Source of the DNA: Rutpela maculata
Lineage: Eukaryota > Arthropoda > Insecta > Coleoptera > Cerambycidae
Direction: 5' to 3'
Length of the DNA: 64,000 bases
Assembly (NCBI GenBank): GCA_936432065.2
Contig: OW386287.2
Span: 188,231,729-188,295,728 of the forward strand
Position numbers and translations under genes: made by a program. The notes under the pieces are model-generated. The model saw nothing but the letters and a program-made list of their open reading frames with translations. It had not been told where the DNA came from and did not search any database. Shown piece after piece: positions 35,905-46,188 of this stretch (position 1 is its first letter; each line of letters opens with the position of its first letter).

Positions 35905-37310
35905 GTCGGGATCCCCCGATCCTATGGGTCAATATTTTTCATAAAGATTAAAGCCTAAGGAACAATTCTAGACACGTCCTAAAAAAAAAAACTGGCTGTA
36001 CTTTCAAAATGGCGGCCATATATTAAAAAAAACTGGTGCAAATGTTGTTTTTGTCATTTAACACAAAAACTAAAAAAGATGGAGAAAAACTTTTTCCACA
36101 AAAAACAACGTGCATAAAGTTTTCCACAAATTTGTTCCTCCACAATATTTGGATAGGAGTTGCCGTTTTCGAGATAAATGTCTGTGAATTATGCGCTATC
36201 CAATCTGGTATCAAATTTGTATGACGCGGACAATGATTGCCAATTTGAAGTTACAAATATTAAATTAGGATTAAAAGTGTTGATAGTGACATCTTTTGGA
36301 TTCCTCTGGCTCATTCCAATAAAATTAAATGTAAATTACTCTTTGATACCGGATTTGGCAATAAAAGAAGACTTATTAACATATCTGCATTAGCAGATGA
36401 GTACGGACCTCAAAAATGTTCGGCATTACTGGGCCTTCATTCATTTACTGGATGCGACTCAGTCAGCGCCTTTAAGAGAAAGGAAAGATAAAACCTGTCA
36501 AAATGTTACTTTCTCCCAAATACACCAAATATATCCGAACATTTCAAGATTTGAGGAGCAGCTGAAATATTGATGATAAATTAGTCGCAGCATTAGAGGA
36601 GTGTATATGTGCCATAATATGGATCAAATAAATGCGCTAGCGTGGACGAGCTTCGCCTAATTACCATTAGACAGAAATGTGGTGGCAAAGATTTATCTTT
36701 ATTAATTGACACTATAGTTGATTTTTCTTCGATTCCACCATCAAGAGCTTGTCTTATTGAGCATATTAAAAGAAGTGTTTACCAAACGCGTATTTGGCGA
36801 TTAACCGACGAAGGTATTCACAATATTCCAAATCCTTGGAATGATTATGGATGGAAAGAAAATGATGAGCCTCTTTGGTGTTCAGAAGATAAAATACTGC
36901 CTCAATCGCTTACTGAAATTCTTCAGGAAATGATTCCAAATCAAATCGAAAGTGGATATCATAAATGAAGCAGTAGAAGAAGAAGACTTGGAAGAAATAT
37001 TCGATGTATCGGGAGACAGCGATAGTGAATCTGAAAGCGCGAATGAGGTGTTACTTTTTATAATGAATTTTATATTTTATTTTAAGAGCTGAATCATTTA
37101 TCTGGAAAATGGTAACTCCTATCCAAATATTGTATAGGAACAAAATTGTAGAACATTTTATGTACTTTGTTTTTTGTGCAGAAAGTTTTTCTCCATCTTT
37201 TTTAGTTTTTGTTTTAAATGACAAAAACAACATTTTTTTTAGGACATGTCTAGAATTGTTCCTTAGGCTTTAATCTTTATGAAAAATATTGTCCTAAAGG
37301 ATCGGCGGGG
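35905..37310. mobile_element. Long-inverted-repeat element carrying a GCD/CxC-family gene remnant
   Basis: The left arm (about 35915-36180: CAATATTTTTCATAAAGATT, AAAGCCTAAGGAACAATTCT, AAAGATGGAGAAAAACTTT, TATTTGGATAGGAGTTGCC) is repeated as its reverse complement at about 37088-37305. The left arm holds an extra ~50 bp (about 35990-36040, including CAAAATGGCGGCCATATA). The interior is almost entirely the pseudogene below, the arrangement expected of a transposon with its own gene or of a captured gene. Confidence 0.75.
36182..37050 (+). pseudogene. Broken 'LHSFTGCD' family protein gene (uncharacterised, TE-associated)
   Basis: Three plus-strand blocks in different frames add up to the C-terminal half of a family I know only as uncharacterised invertebrate/fish proteins. 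The blocks are NIKLGLKVLIVTS (the ILVTS..D strand of a nuclease-like core), then LLFDTGFGNKRRLINISALA, GPQKCSALLGLHSFTGCDSV, SAFKRKE and a stop, then 36642-36965 with VDELRLITIRQKCGG, IPPSRACLIEHIKRSVYQTR, IW, PNPWNDYGWKENDEP. The usual family features H(A/S)(F/L)TGCD..S.F and PP....L..H.KR..YQ..IW are present. An acidic tail (EEEDLEEIF, SDSESESANE) follows in yet another frame. The CxC cysteine tail seen in the copy near 54.2 kb is missing. Several frameshifts/stops: not functional. Function unknown; the nuclease-like reading is inference. Confidence 0.7.
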
Positions 37311-38556
37311 GTGCAAGTGTACAGTTAGGGTGGGCTCCCGTAGTAACTATAAAATTTCGTCCGGGCTACAATGCATTTAGATTTTTGTTTCGGAAATTCT
37401 CTGAACTCGCTGAAAATTTAACAAGATATTCTCAAAAATAGTGGAAATGATCATCCGAAAAGTTTATCGAGTTGTGCAATTTTTTTTATTGAACAGATTA
37501 GGTGCACAAATATTGTAAATCATTTTGTTAATTTGATTTTTCTCGAAAAATGATAATGGCAAAAAGAAAGGAGAAAATACACAAACAATATATAACCCAC
37601 TTTTTTCATTTGAGCAATAGACCAGTCGATAAGTATTTTTTTTTTGACAAAATGAGATGGCAGTGGGTTTTTTTTGAAAAGCTTTGTTTCGAGGTCAGGA
37701 ATAACATCAAAAATGTAAACACTGCAGAGATACGGAATTATCTTTAATTATGCAAATTAGGTACCAAAATCGGGTTTTTGTGCAATAACTCGTTTTTCAT
37801 CAATAATACGCTCCAAATGGTGGTATCCAAAGTTAAAAATAATCAAATTTTCTATAAAACAGGTTATGTACATTTTTTCCACAAACCAATAGTTTTCGAA
37901 CAGTAGCTCACATGACGTGTCAAAGTTGACATTTGCCGAGGACCTAACAGCTGTTTTTACAGCTCGTCTCTACCTTGACGACGCGACGATCGAAAAAGTA
38001 CTTTCGTCATACCTACCTCCGAAGTATACTCTAATTGTTTTGTCGACAGTAAGTGGCGCTTTATGTACCAAATACTTGTTGCCATTGGCAACGGGTCGTT
38101 ATTTTTCATAAAGTCCCTAGGGAAATAAAGTAAATTTGGGAAAATTGTCTCTTTTATATAAGTATTACATGTTTTAACTTTTTTGGAGGTACGACCCTTG
38201 GTACATAAATAACTATTGTTGTTAGCTTTAGTGCATTGGAACTTAAACAATATATTTTGATGAAATAATAATGCCCCAAAACTTTTTCGTTAATGTAATG
38301 AGAGTTAATGAAAAGGTATCGTCACTATTTTCTGCTTGATTTTCCATAATACTCATTTGTCCTAAGTAAAATCACAATATGAATTCAATCAGAAGAAAAC
38401 TGACAGCGTTTGTTGGCCAACGTACTCTACGTTGCAAAAGGTTTCATTCAAATTCCTTAAGTTCAAAGTATTTCTGTAATAACACACTTTTTTATTTAAA
38501 TGTGTTCGACTATAAGTCAAACCAGAGTGATGATTGAACACATAAAAAAAACTTAC
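37311..38556. other. 1.2 kb without recognisable gene
   Basis: AT-rich; a GC-richer patch (37920-38100) is open in one frame but shows no recognised motif. It could lie in the first intron of the minus-strand gene. Confidence 0.4.
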
Positions 38557-38694
38557 ATACGGGTCGAGTTCAGATCTTTTTAGAATTTTTTGAAGTCGGT
38601 AAACAAAAAAACTTTGGTGTAAAGAATTGTCCATCTCGCGAAGAGAGTGAAATCTGGCACGTCGCGCCTCAAGAAATACGTTTATCGTACTCAT
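38557..38694 (-). CDS. Putative first coding exon (host gene)
   Basis: On the minus strand an ATG at 38694 opens 46 codons (MSTINVFLEARRARFHSLRE, MDNSLHQSFFVYRLQKILKR, SELDPY) that end exactly at a consensus donor TAT/GTAAGT, in phase 0. Codon composition is richer in G/C than the intronic sequence into which the frame continues. I recognise no domain. It lies on the same strand as, and 11.6 kb upstream of, the coiled-coil exon at 26829-26968, so it may be the first exon of that gene, but the linking exon is not found. It could also be a chance frame; expression data would settle it. Confidence 0.45.
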
Positions 38695-39545
38695 TATCTA
38701 TAAATAGCATGAATATGAGTTGCAGGGGTCGGACTTTCCATTAAGCTGTTTAATTAGGATTTAAAGGGTTTTTTTGAATACTTTTGGAGAATTTGAGGAT
38801 GCCATTTTGTAAATGATACGAAAATATAGTATTTTAGGAGGAATCTGGCCCCTGGACGTTTTTCGTTGAACTTGGCCTATTTAAAATTCTAGAGCAGGAA
38901 ATTCTCTATTAAATTCACTGCTCAAAATTTTAATAAGCAATTTTACAAATTTTTACGATTTTTCTTTCAAACTAGTATATATTGGGTATTAACAAACTCA
39001 CTTCTACAGCACCCATTCATAGGTAAGAATTTAAAAATTTAATTTCTTGCTCCCTTGACATCACGTATAATAACTAATTTAAAGTAAGCAAAATATGTCA
39101 ATCCTTTCACATTTGTTAACATTAACAAAAAAAGGGGGGAATTTTACTTTGCTTTTTGTATCACATTCACATCTTTTTTGAACACCTTCTACACGACAGC
39201 TTTTGTTAATGGTATTCTTATTTAGGAAGAATACCAAACTTTTTATAAAGCATCAAGACTAATACGAAAAAAAAAAACAGTTTTTACGAGTTTTTCCCAA
39301 TCCAACATATTGCAGAGAAACCTTTAAATTCAGATAAATCTGATTTTTTCGGGTAAATCTACATTTTAGCATGTTCATGAATATGGAAAAATTAAACAAA
39401 GCACTACTCCTTTGATTTTTCAAGTTTTATATAATGTATTGATGCCAGCGACTTCGTTCGCGTGGAAGACTTCTTGCGCGTGGAATTAAGAACATTGACA
39501 TACTAACTTATGCCTACAGAGAAGTACTACATACTCACTGAGTAC
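38695..39545. other. No gene seen; upstream flank of the putative exon
   Basis: AT-rich DNA; no TATA-like or initiator arrangement that I would call a promoter. Confidence 0.4.
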
Positions 39546-39549
39546 TCCT

Positions 39550-39815
39550 ATAGTACTCAGGAAGCACACTCGCATCCATGGTATCCGGGGAAATCCACTG
39601 CGCATCCATAGCACTCGGGGAAATCCATTGCACATCCATTATACTCAAGGAAAGCCACTGCGCATCTATAGCACTCGGGGAAACCTACTGCGCATCCATT
39701 GTACTCGAGAAAACCCACTGCGCATCCATAGTACTCGGGAAAACCCACTGCTCATCCACTGCATTCGAGGAAACCCATTGCGCATCCACTGCACTCGAGG
39801 AAACCCACTGCGCAT
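39550..39815. repeat. 30-bp minisatellite, about nine units
   Basis: Units of the form ACTCGGGGAAATCCACTGCG + CATCCATAGC repeat every 30 bp with point changes. Because 30 is a multiple of three, both strands stay open and encode 10-residue repeats (plus strand HCASIALGET, minus strand FPECYGCAVG-like). There is no flanking coding context, so translation is probably incidental. Confidence 0.85.
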
Positions 39816-41410
39816 CGCAATTTGATTACAATTCATTATTCTATTTTTGTGTTAGAGCGAGTTAAGCGAAAGATAATTATTTTAATCGACAATAAAGCAC
39901 ATGGGCGGGTATGTGTCAAATCTCATGCTTAAAAACATCCCTCTCCCTGTTCACCCGGTCGGGGGGTCTCTTTTTAATACGTATCTCATTTCCTCAGAAG
40001 AGCCCGTCGCCCCACGTTTCTGACTTACGCGATTTCAGGGATACGGGTACCCTTTAGACCATCTCATCCCTTCAAAAAGTGAAAATCGAAATTTCGTCTT
40101 ACTCGTGTCTAATAGATTCCAATAATGGTCTAGGTGCCCGCGTACATAAATGCAACTTATTCATATCCTCGTATAACTTCTTGTACGGCATAATTGCGCC
40201 TAGTCTATCACTTTTTTCCTCTGCGAGAATTTTTGTAAACGCGGCGTTCCTCCTCAGCATGAAAAAGACGATTTCCACACGTCGGACTGGAAAATCGGCA
40301 AATATATTTTGTCGGACAATTTGAGAATTGCATTCTACATATATTTCTATATATTTCTACAAACTGTCCGACAACAATTTTGGAACGTTAACCACCCTAA
40401 ACATAACATAACATAACTTTAAAACACCCTCTCGGGGGGTCGAATTTCGAAAAATCTTGGTTGCCTACGTCATTCGAGGAACCTCTATGCAAAATTTGTT
40501 TTTAGACCCAGCGGTTTGAGCTGTGCGCTGATAGATCAGTCAGTGAGTCAGTCAGACAGTCAGGGTATTCCTTTATAGATATAGATTTATTCTATAAAAA
40601 AACTGCTTAACAAATCACTTCATTGAGCCACCCGATATGATAAATAAAGGAAATAAGTTTTGTGAACTAATTAAGTATTACGTAACACTGAGGAAACAAA
40701 ATATTTACAATTTAAACTACTTGTACAGGCTTTGAAACATGTAAATAATTTTTTTAGAATTTAAATTAGAATTTACATGGCTCCTATTCGGATGACCGAC
40801 TACATGGGTATTGTTAAAAAATAATAAACGAGTAGACGAAAACCTGTTTGATTAACATTTTTCTCGAATACGGCACAATTCACTGTTACGTGGTGCCATT
40901 GAGATTCAGTATACAGCTAATAGCATTTTTATTTCTATTGCTCTTGTATGTAAATGTGCCTGTCTCCAACAAGCCAGATGGGAGTCGAAGAATCGAAAAT
41001 TTATTTGATATAAATATTATCCACAACTAGCTGAGCCCGTCGAAATGGGGATGTTGAAAAATTTATCCCAGAAATTATTCTTTAGAACTTACTACCAGCA
41101 CTCACATTTTCGAGAAATTCACGGCCCTGTTTTAACGTAACCTCATTTTTTCCTACAGTAGTTTATAAAAACAAAAGAGTCTCTCTATAGATCCTCCGTA
41201 AAATGTTGACGTCTTTAGTATAGTTAAGTATTGTATTCTTTCAGTGATTTTTTTCGCTAAAACTAAAATAGGTTTCTTCCTTAGAAATTGTGTGAACTAC
41301 ATGTCAAATATTATTGTTTTCGTAATATTTTCTAATTAATTTTTTTTTTTTTTTTGGATGTTCAGCCTTTGTATTTTTAGATCAAAATATACCAGATTTT
41401 TCCATGGCAA
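39816..41410. other. Old dispersed-repeat debris
   Basis: Words such as GCGACTTCGTTCGCGTGGAA (39446), AGTCAGTGAGTCAGTCAG (about 40537) followed by TATAGATATAGATTTATT, and AACTAGCTGAGCCCG (41027) are reminiscent of the ends of common insect repeats (LINE or Helitron-like), but I cannot delimit or classify an element. The last ~60 bp is the left half of the target repeat interrupted by the element at 41411. Confidence 0.35.
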
Positions 41411-42396
41411 CCCAAGCAGCAATTTTAGTAGTTTCTACGTAATAGTTGCCATTAGGGGAACTTTAAAGGTTTCCGCAACTAAGGACTGTTACGTAATGGG
41501 AACCATCCTTCTACCAAGTATTCACCAAATGGGGAATAATAATTACGTGGAAAATTACTATTCCGGTACTTCTACCGTTACCGTGTCCAGGACTAGGTTA
41601 TTACGTAAACGGGATGTAACCAAATAGTAGAAATGACTAACTTTTGGAACAGCTCAGCTGACCGAAATGAGAGCGCAAACTATATATTTGGCTCTCTGTT
41701 ATTCGAATAGCAAATTAATGACTTACTGAGTTTGAGCACATGATATGTCCAAGGTCCAAATTAAGGTGATTATATACAACATGCCTAAGTATATATTATA
41801 AATCATCATGTTTTGCATTCACCCGGGGTGTGGATATTAAAACCACCACTTGTTTTCTGTAAAATGTTATCATGATGCTTCGATAAAAAAGACGCCCCCT
41901 CGAGAAAATGGTTTTTTCGGTTTTTTAGAAAACATATTTGTAAATGACCATAATAAAAAGAAATTTTTTATTGAATTATATTTTTATCCGTGTCAATATG
42001 GCGTCTTCATTCAACAACAGAAAAATGGCGATTTTAACTGCAGTAACTCAGAGGTTGCAAAAACCAAAATTATTTCCCTACAAGTTACATTTACCATAAA
42101 GTAGCAGATGCCACCAACGTTACTTTAAAAGTGGTGACGGGAACTACAACAATTTCACTGCGTAGATATATTTACCTAGATGTAGCAAATGGGACCAATG
42201 ACAGTATAAGATCTTGGTAACTATTGCTATCAACTTATTATCATGTTGGTACAATTGGCAGATACGAGATAGGTAATTTTTTTTTTTTTTAATTGGCAAC
42301 CCAGTAATAACTGTTAAAGTGTCACTGTCACTGTGTGATGGGAATATGTGGATTAAAAATAACAATTATTATACTTTTACAAGTACTTTTTATTGT

Positions 42397-43180
42397 CTGA
42401 TATCAGAAAGATATTATTTGGAAAGAGCACATATCGAACAATATTTGATGGATGCCCCTGACGGTGAGCATCTTATGTCAGAGGTAGGTGTTTATTATGA
42501 TCTTGCTTTTGTGTACCTATTTAATTGTTTGGGTTTTTTAGGTTGCATTGATATTGGGAGTTTGCGGTGCCTGCCGTTGCGGTGAACTGACCTTCTTAAG
42601 CGTCGAAGATATAATAGATAAAGAATTATATCTGTATATATCCATACCAGATACCAAGACGAATAAATCAAGAAGTTTCACAGTTTTAAATGAAGGATTT
42701 TCGGTAAACTCACTTGATTCGATTAGGAAATATGTGTCTTTAAGACCGCAAAATGTGTCTCACAAAAGATTTTTCGTGAATTTTCAAAAGGGAAAGTGCA
42801 CTGTCCAATGCGTTGGATTAAATAAGCTCTCAAAAATTCCAAGAATTGTAGCTGATTATTTGCAATTGCCAGATGCAGATTTGTATACTGGCCATAGCAT
42901 GCGCCGTTCCTCATCAACTCTTGGCCAATGCTGGGGGTGACATTACCATCCTTAAACGTTACGGTGTGTGGAAATCATCCACCGTGGCGGAGAGTTATTT
43001 GGAAGATTCAGTCTCAACAAGATTGTTATTGCTAAAAAAATTCAGGGAGAGCAGCACAACGAGTCAGGTGATACAGACGTCGTTACTAGTATAGAGAAAA
43101 ATTGTGTACAGAAGAGCAGTTTTCTTTGTGAAAAATCGAATATGATGACAATAAATGTTAACAAAAATATAAATAAATAA
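42397..43180 (+). pseudogene. Degenerate tyrosine recombinase, copy 2
   Basis: The C-terminal two-thirds of the recombinase is aligned with the intact copy. It has LERAHIEQYLMDAPDGEHLM, an intron at the same position (42484-42541, GTAGGT...TTTTTTAG, 58 bp), then VALILGVCGACRCGELTF, SIPDTKTNKSRSFTV, YTGHSMRRSS. A one-base shift near 42920 changes frame into ANAGGDITILKRYGVWKSST and VAESYLEDS. A second shift near 43005 leads to RFSLNKIVIAKKIQ and the ending MTINVNKNINK, like the intact TINIHNK end. The N-terminal ~110 residues are missing. The Arg, HxxR, Trp and Tyr catalytic positions are still readable, but the gene is broken. Confidence 0.85.
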
Positions 43181-43494
43181 GTGTTAGTGCATGGGTTTCT
43201 TTGTTTTGTTAATTTTCCATATAATGGGGACAATAAATAAATTCCTTGAACTTTATTTTATATTAAAATTACTCTTTAGTGACTAAATCACTTTACCTCA
43301 CTTTAGCTTACTACTTTATCTCACTCGTGACTTCACTTTATACCTTCAAAATTTCATCAATAAAGATCACTTTATATGAAAGTGTTGGATAAATATATTT
43401 TTCTACTTCCATCTTTAAAATGGCGTTTATCGTATACGTTACCATGACGCTAAATAATCCTTTAAACACGCTTTCGACAAACCGTGACTTCGTG

Positions 43495-43506
43495 CATTTT
43501 AGTCAC
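43495..43506 (+). repeat. 12-bp inverted repeat, 5' partner (CATTTTAGTCAC)
   Basis: CATTTTAGTCAC lies 162 bp upstream of the recombinase start. Its exact reverse complement GTGACTAAAATG is at 45081-45092 within the downstream hairpin. The pair brackets the intact recombinase gene and may mark inner ends of a recombinase unit of about 1.6 kb. Confidence 0.5.
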
Positions 43507-43667
43507 AGGCTGAACTTAGCAACGAGATATTAGTCACGGCTGAGGTTAATTCTAGATATTTTAATGGCAAAAATCAAGTTAGTTTTCCGTAATTCTTGTC
43601 ATCAATCTGTCAAAATAAATCGACGCGTTGTGACAAGAGACAAGTAATTTTGTATTTTTTGGAAAAA

Positions 43668-44879
43668 ATGAGCCTAAACGACAGTGAAAGTGAAGAAGAT
43701 GTTTTCATTCGTACTCCGCCCGAAATTACTCAAGCAGCGGCATCGGCAACTGCTAGTTTGCTGCCAGAAAAATCTAAAAGTCAATACGAACGTGCATATA
43801 AACTTTTCCAAGATTGGCGTCAAGAAAACCAAACAAATTCATTTTCTGAGAATGTATTACTTGCTTATTTCCAAAATTTGTCGAAAAAGATGAAACCGTC
43901 CTCTTTGTGGGCAATCTATTCAATGCTGCGGACGACAATTAATCTAAAAAACAATGTTGATATTAGCAAGTACCCCAAATTGTGCGCATTTCTGAAGCGT
44001 AAATCAGACGGTTACAGACCTAAAAAGTCGAAAATATTGACACCCCAGCAAATTAGAGAATTCTTATCATCTGCTCCAGACGAAGAATACCTATTTACAA
44101 AGGTAATAGTATAAAACCAAATTAAATAAAAATAAACAAAATTATAAATATTTTAGGTAGGGTTACTTTTTGGAATAATGGGAGCTTGTCGGCGGGAAGA
44201 ATTGACGAAAATTCAAACAAGTGATGTTGAAGACCTTAACACGGCCCTTTTAGTTCACATTCCTGACACGAAAACAAAAACGGAACGTCAGTTTGTTATT
44301 GGAGGTAATTTCTATCATAGATGCAAGAAATACATGGAACTTCGACCTCCAAACCTGACAAGTACTACCCGATTTTTCTTAAACTACCAGCGAGGAAAAT
44401 GTAGAAAACAGCCAATTGGAATTAATAAATTTGGCAGCCTCTCTAGCGTAGTAGCAAAATTCTTAAAATTACCTGACCCTGCTGCTTATACTGGTCATTG
44501 CCTAAGAAGGTCTTCAGCGACGATTTTGGTGGACTCGGGTGCGGACATCACAGCATTAAAGCGTCATGGAGGGTGGCGATCCACAGCTGTTGCAGAGAGT
44601 TATATTGACCACTCGTTAAACAATAAAATTGAGACCGCTACTAAAATCATGAACACTGTTCAAAATAATGCAATGCAAAAAAATAAAGAGAATATTGATA
44701 TTGCAATTGCTCAAAGTTCAAGCATTGATAAAAATGAAAGTGGACCAAGTATTAGCTTCAATTCAAATCATGAAGCAAATTTAACACAGTTCGATGGAAC
44801 GCATTTAGGAAAATCACTTAGTTTTTTTAGCAATTGCCAAAATGTTTCCAATGTAACCATTAATATACACAATAAGTAG
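43668..44879 (+). CDS. Tyrosine recombinase (intact, one intron), transposon-encoded
   Basis: Tyrosine recombinases cut and rejoin DNA through a covalent 3'-phosphotyrosine link. In eukaryotic transposons they drive circle excision and insertion. Exon 1 (43668-44102) and exon 2 (44157-44879) join in phase across a 54-bp intron (GTAATA...ATTTTAG), giving 385 residues. The start at 43668 is chosen because two truncated relatives (18060 and 52476) also begin MS-E/D-rich at this point. An acidic leader is followed by a helical SAM-like core-binding domain (about 20-110: ITQAAASATASLLPEKSKSQ, YERAYKLFQDW). The catalytic domain shows Arg157 (GACRREEL), probable Lys within TKTKT, His259-x-x-Arg262 (YTGHCLRRSS), His282/Trp285 (KRHGGW) and Tyr294 (VAESYI). 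No disruption is seen. It is family-wise closest to Crypton-type recombinases, but lies in a TIR-bounded element. The C-terminus (about 300-385) is low complexity, N/S/K-rich. Confidence 0.9.
44103..44156 (+). other. 54-bp intron of the recombinase gene
   Basis: AAG/GTAATAG donor and ATATTTTAG/GTAG acceptor; removal joins LFTK to VGLLFGIMGACRR. The intron position is conserved in the degenerate copy at 42484-42541. Confidence 0.85.
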
Positions 44880-44926
44880 AACAATAGTTTAGTAATTTTT
44901 TACTGTTACCATGTTATTGATACGTT

Positions 44927-44932
44927 AATAAA
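44927..44932 (+). promoter_or_regulatory. Candidate poly(A) signal of the recombinase gene
   Basis: AATAAA lies 48 bp after the stop codon of the intact recombinase. Confidence 0.55.
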
Positions 44933-45002
44933 TGAAATATTAAAATAACTTCCAAATTTTTTATTTAGATATTTGCTGTCGTAGAAAAAGTATAGTATGC
45001 AA

Positions 45003-45109
45003 CACGTTTTATAAACTTGTTAGTCACTCATTTTATTAAACACTCGCTCCGCTACGCGTCGCTCGCGATTAATAAAACTCGTGACTAAAATGACGTTTAT
45101 AAAACTTGT
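45003..45109. repeat. Hairpin downstream of the recombinase gene
   Basis: CACGTTTTATAAAC...TAGTCAC...TTTTATTAA pairs with TTAATAAAACTCGTGACTA and GTTTATAAAACTTG around a GC-rich loop (CGCTCCGCTACGCGTCGCTC). It is followed by AACTTGTTACATAATATACT + ATT, near-identical to the sequence after the 18252-18318 hairpin. Confidence 0.8.
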
Positions 45110-46188
45110 TACATAATATACTATTATTAACGTAAGGTGTGTAATAATGGAAAAAATACATGAGTTTTCATATTTATTTAGTGATCAGTTTACATTTAAT
45201 TTCATTCAATTCAATTTATTGTACATAAATAAGGTTTTATGCCGTTATACCGACATTGTCCGTTCCCCATCGGCACAATATTTATTAAATTTGGTGTTTC
45301 GGCAAATAATCGGCAAATTCATTTAATATGCTCAGTGGATCACTAACTGAACTATGGGCCAATCTGTGTGTTAAAGACAAGTTGTAATTTTCGAGCAGTA
45401 CACAGTATCATTAATCACTACAACTGTTATAGTTTTCGATTACTCTTCTCCTTGTGTTGATGGGAACACTTTTGCACTTGTTACCAAAGATGATGGTTTT
45501 GCTGTGGCGAAATAATCTTTCATGTTTGCATCATATTCTGAAGAATCACTATTTCTCTTACTGTTTAACTATTTCTTCAGTTTTCTATAAAACATGGATG
45601 AGTGCCGATAAACTTTATTTTGCTTTTACTGAGCATTTCAGATGCCGCCATTTTATTCAATGCCAATAATGATATAAATTGTCTTAAAAGTTGATATCAC
45701 TTTATAGTAGGTTTTTAAGGTTTTTTAATTAGTGGAGAGTAGTAAAAATAACTTCAAAGCCCCTATGTATATCTTTTTTACTCAAGATGTCACTAATAAG
45801 TTAGACAACATTGGAGTTCCAGAAAATTTCCCAACAACGTATCGGGGACTTAAAATTGAACACTTGAAGTTATCGTTACTTTGAAGTGGTCCTTTGGTAA
45901 CGCTGTGCGGTCGGTATTACTACCAATTTTCACTTTGCAGTTGAGGATGCTTCAAAGTAATGCAGAGTAGTATCTGCGACGTTGCAGATTCTGCGGCAGT
46001 TACTTGAAAGTGTTATAACTATACAATGCCTGAATTCGGTAGTATCTACATAATTATTACTACAAATGCATACTACAAAGTGAATATTACCTTAAAGCCG
46101 CAAATTTAGTAACAGTTATGTCATTCCTACTGTATTAAAGTTCCGATGCCTCAGATGCCAGTTCCCATCACTTTGAATGCTGCTTGGG

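Larger units (their letters stand above)
41411..46188. mobile_element. TIR element (4,778 bp) carrying two tyrosine-recombinase genes
   Basis: The ends are CCCAAGCAGC at 41411 and its exact reverse complement GCTGCTTGGG at 46179-46188. The flanks ...TTTTTCCATGGCAA and AATAAGCC... join to the uninterrupted sequence TTCCATGGCAATAAGC at 57315-57329, where the same dispersed repeat exists without the insertion. The element therefore inserted with a duplication of AA, or with none if ends are ambiguous. The subterminal ~600 bp at each end is rich in short words such as GTAGTATCTACG, GGTAACG and ACTTTGAAG that may be binding sites. Inside are a degenerate recombinase (42397-43180), an intact one (43668-44879) and a 3' hairpin (45003-45109). 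It is open whether the recombinases mobilise the whole element or sit in it as nested insertions. Confidence 0.75.

Noticed and set aside
39550..39815. CRISPR-like array of 30-bp repeats
   Set aside because: Units are contiguous with no spacers and vary by point changes; this is a eukaryotic minisatellite.
40900..41030. NKPDGSRRIENLF reading, reminiscent of the KPDGS motif of LTR-type RTs
   Set aside because: Too short and without any neighbouring RT block.
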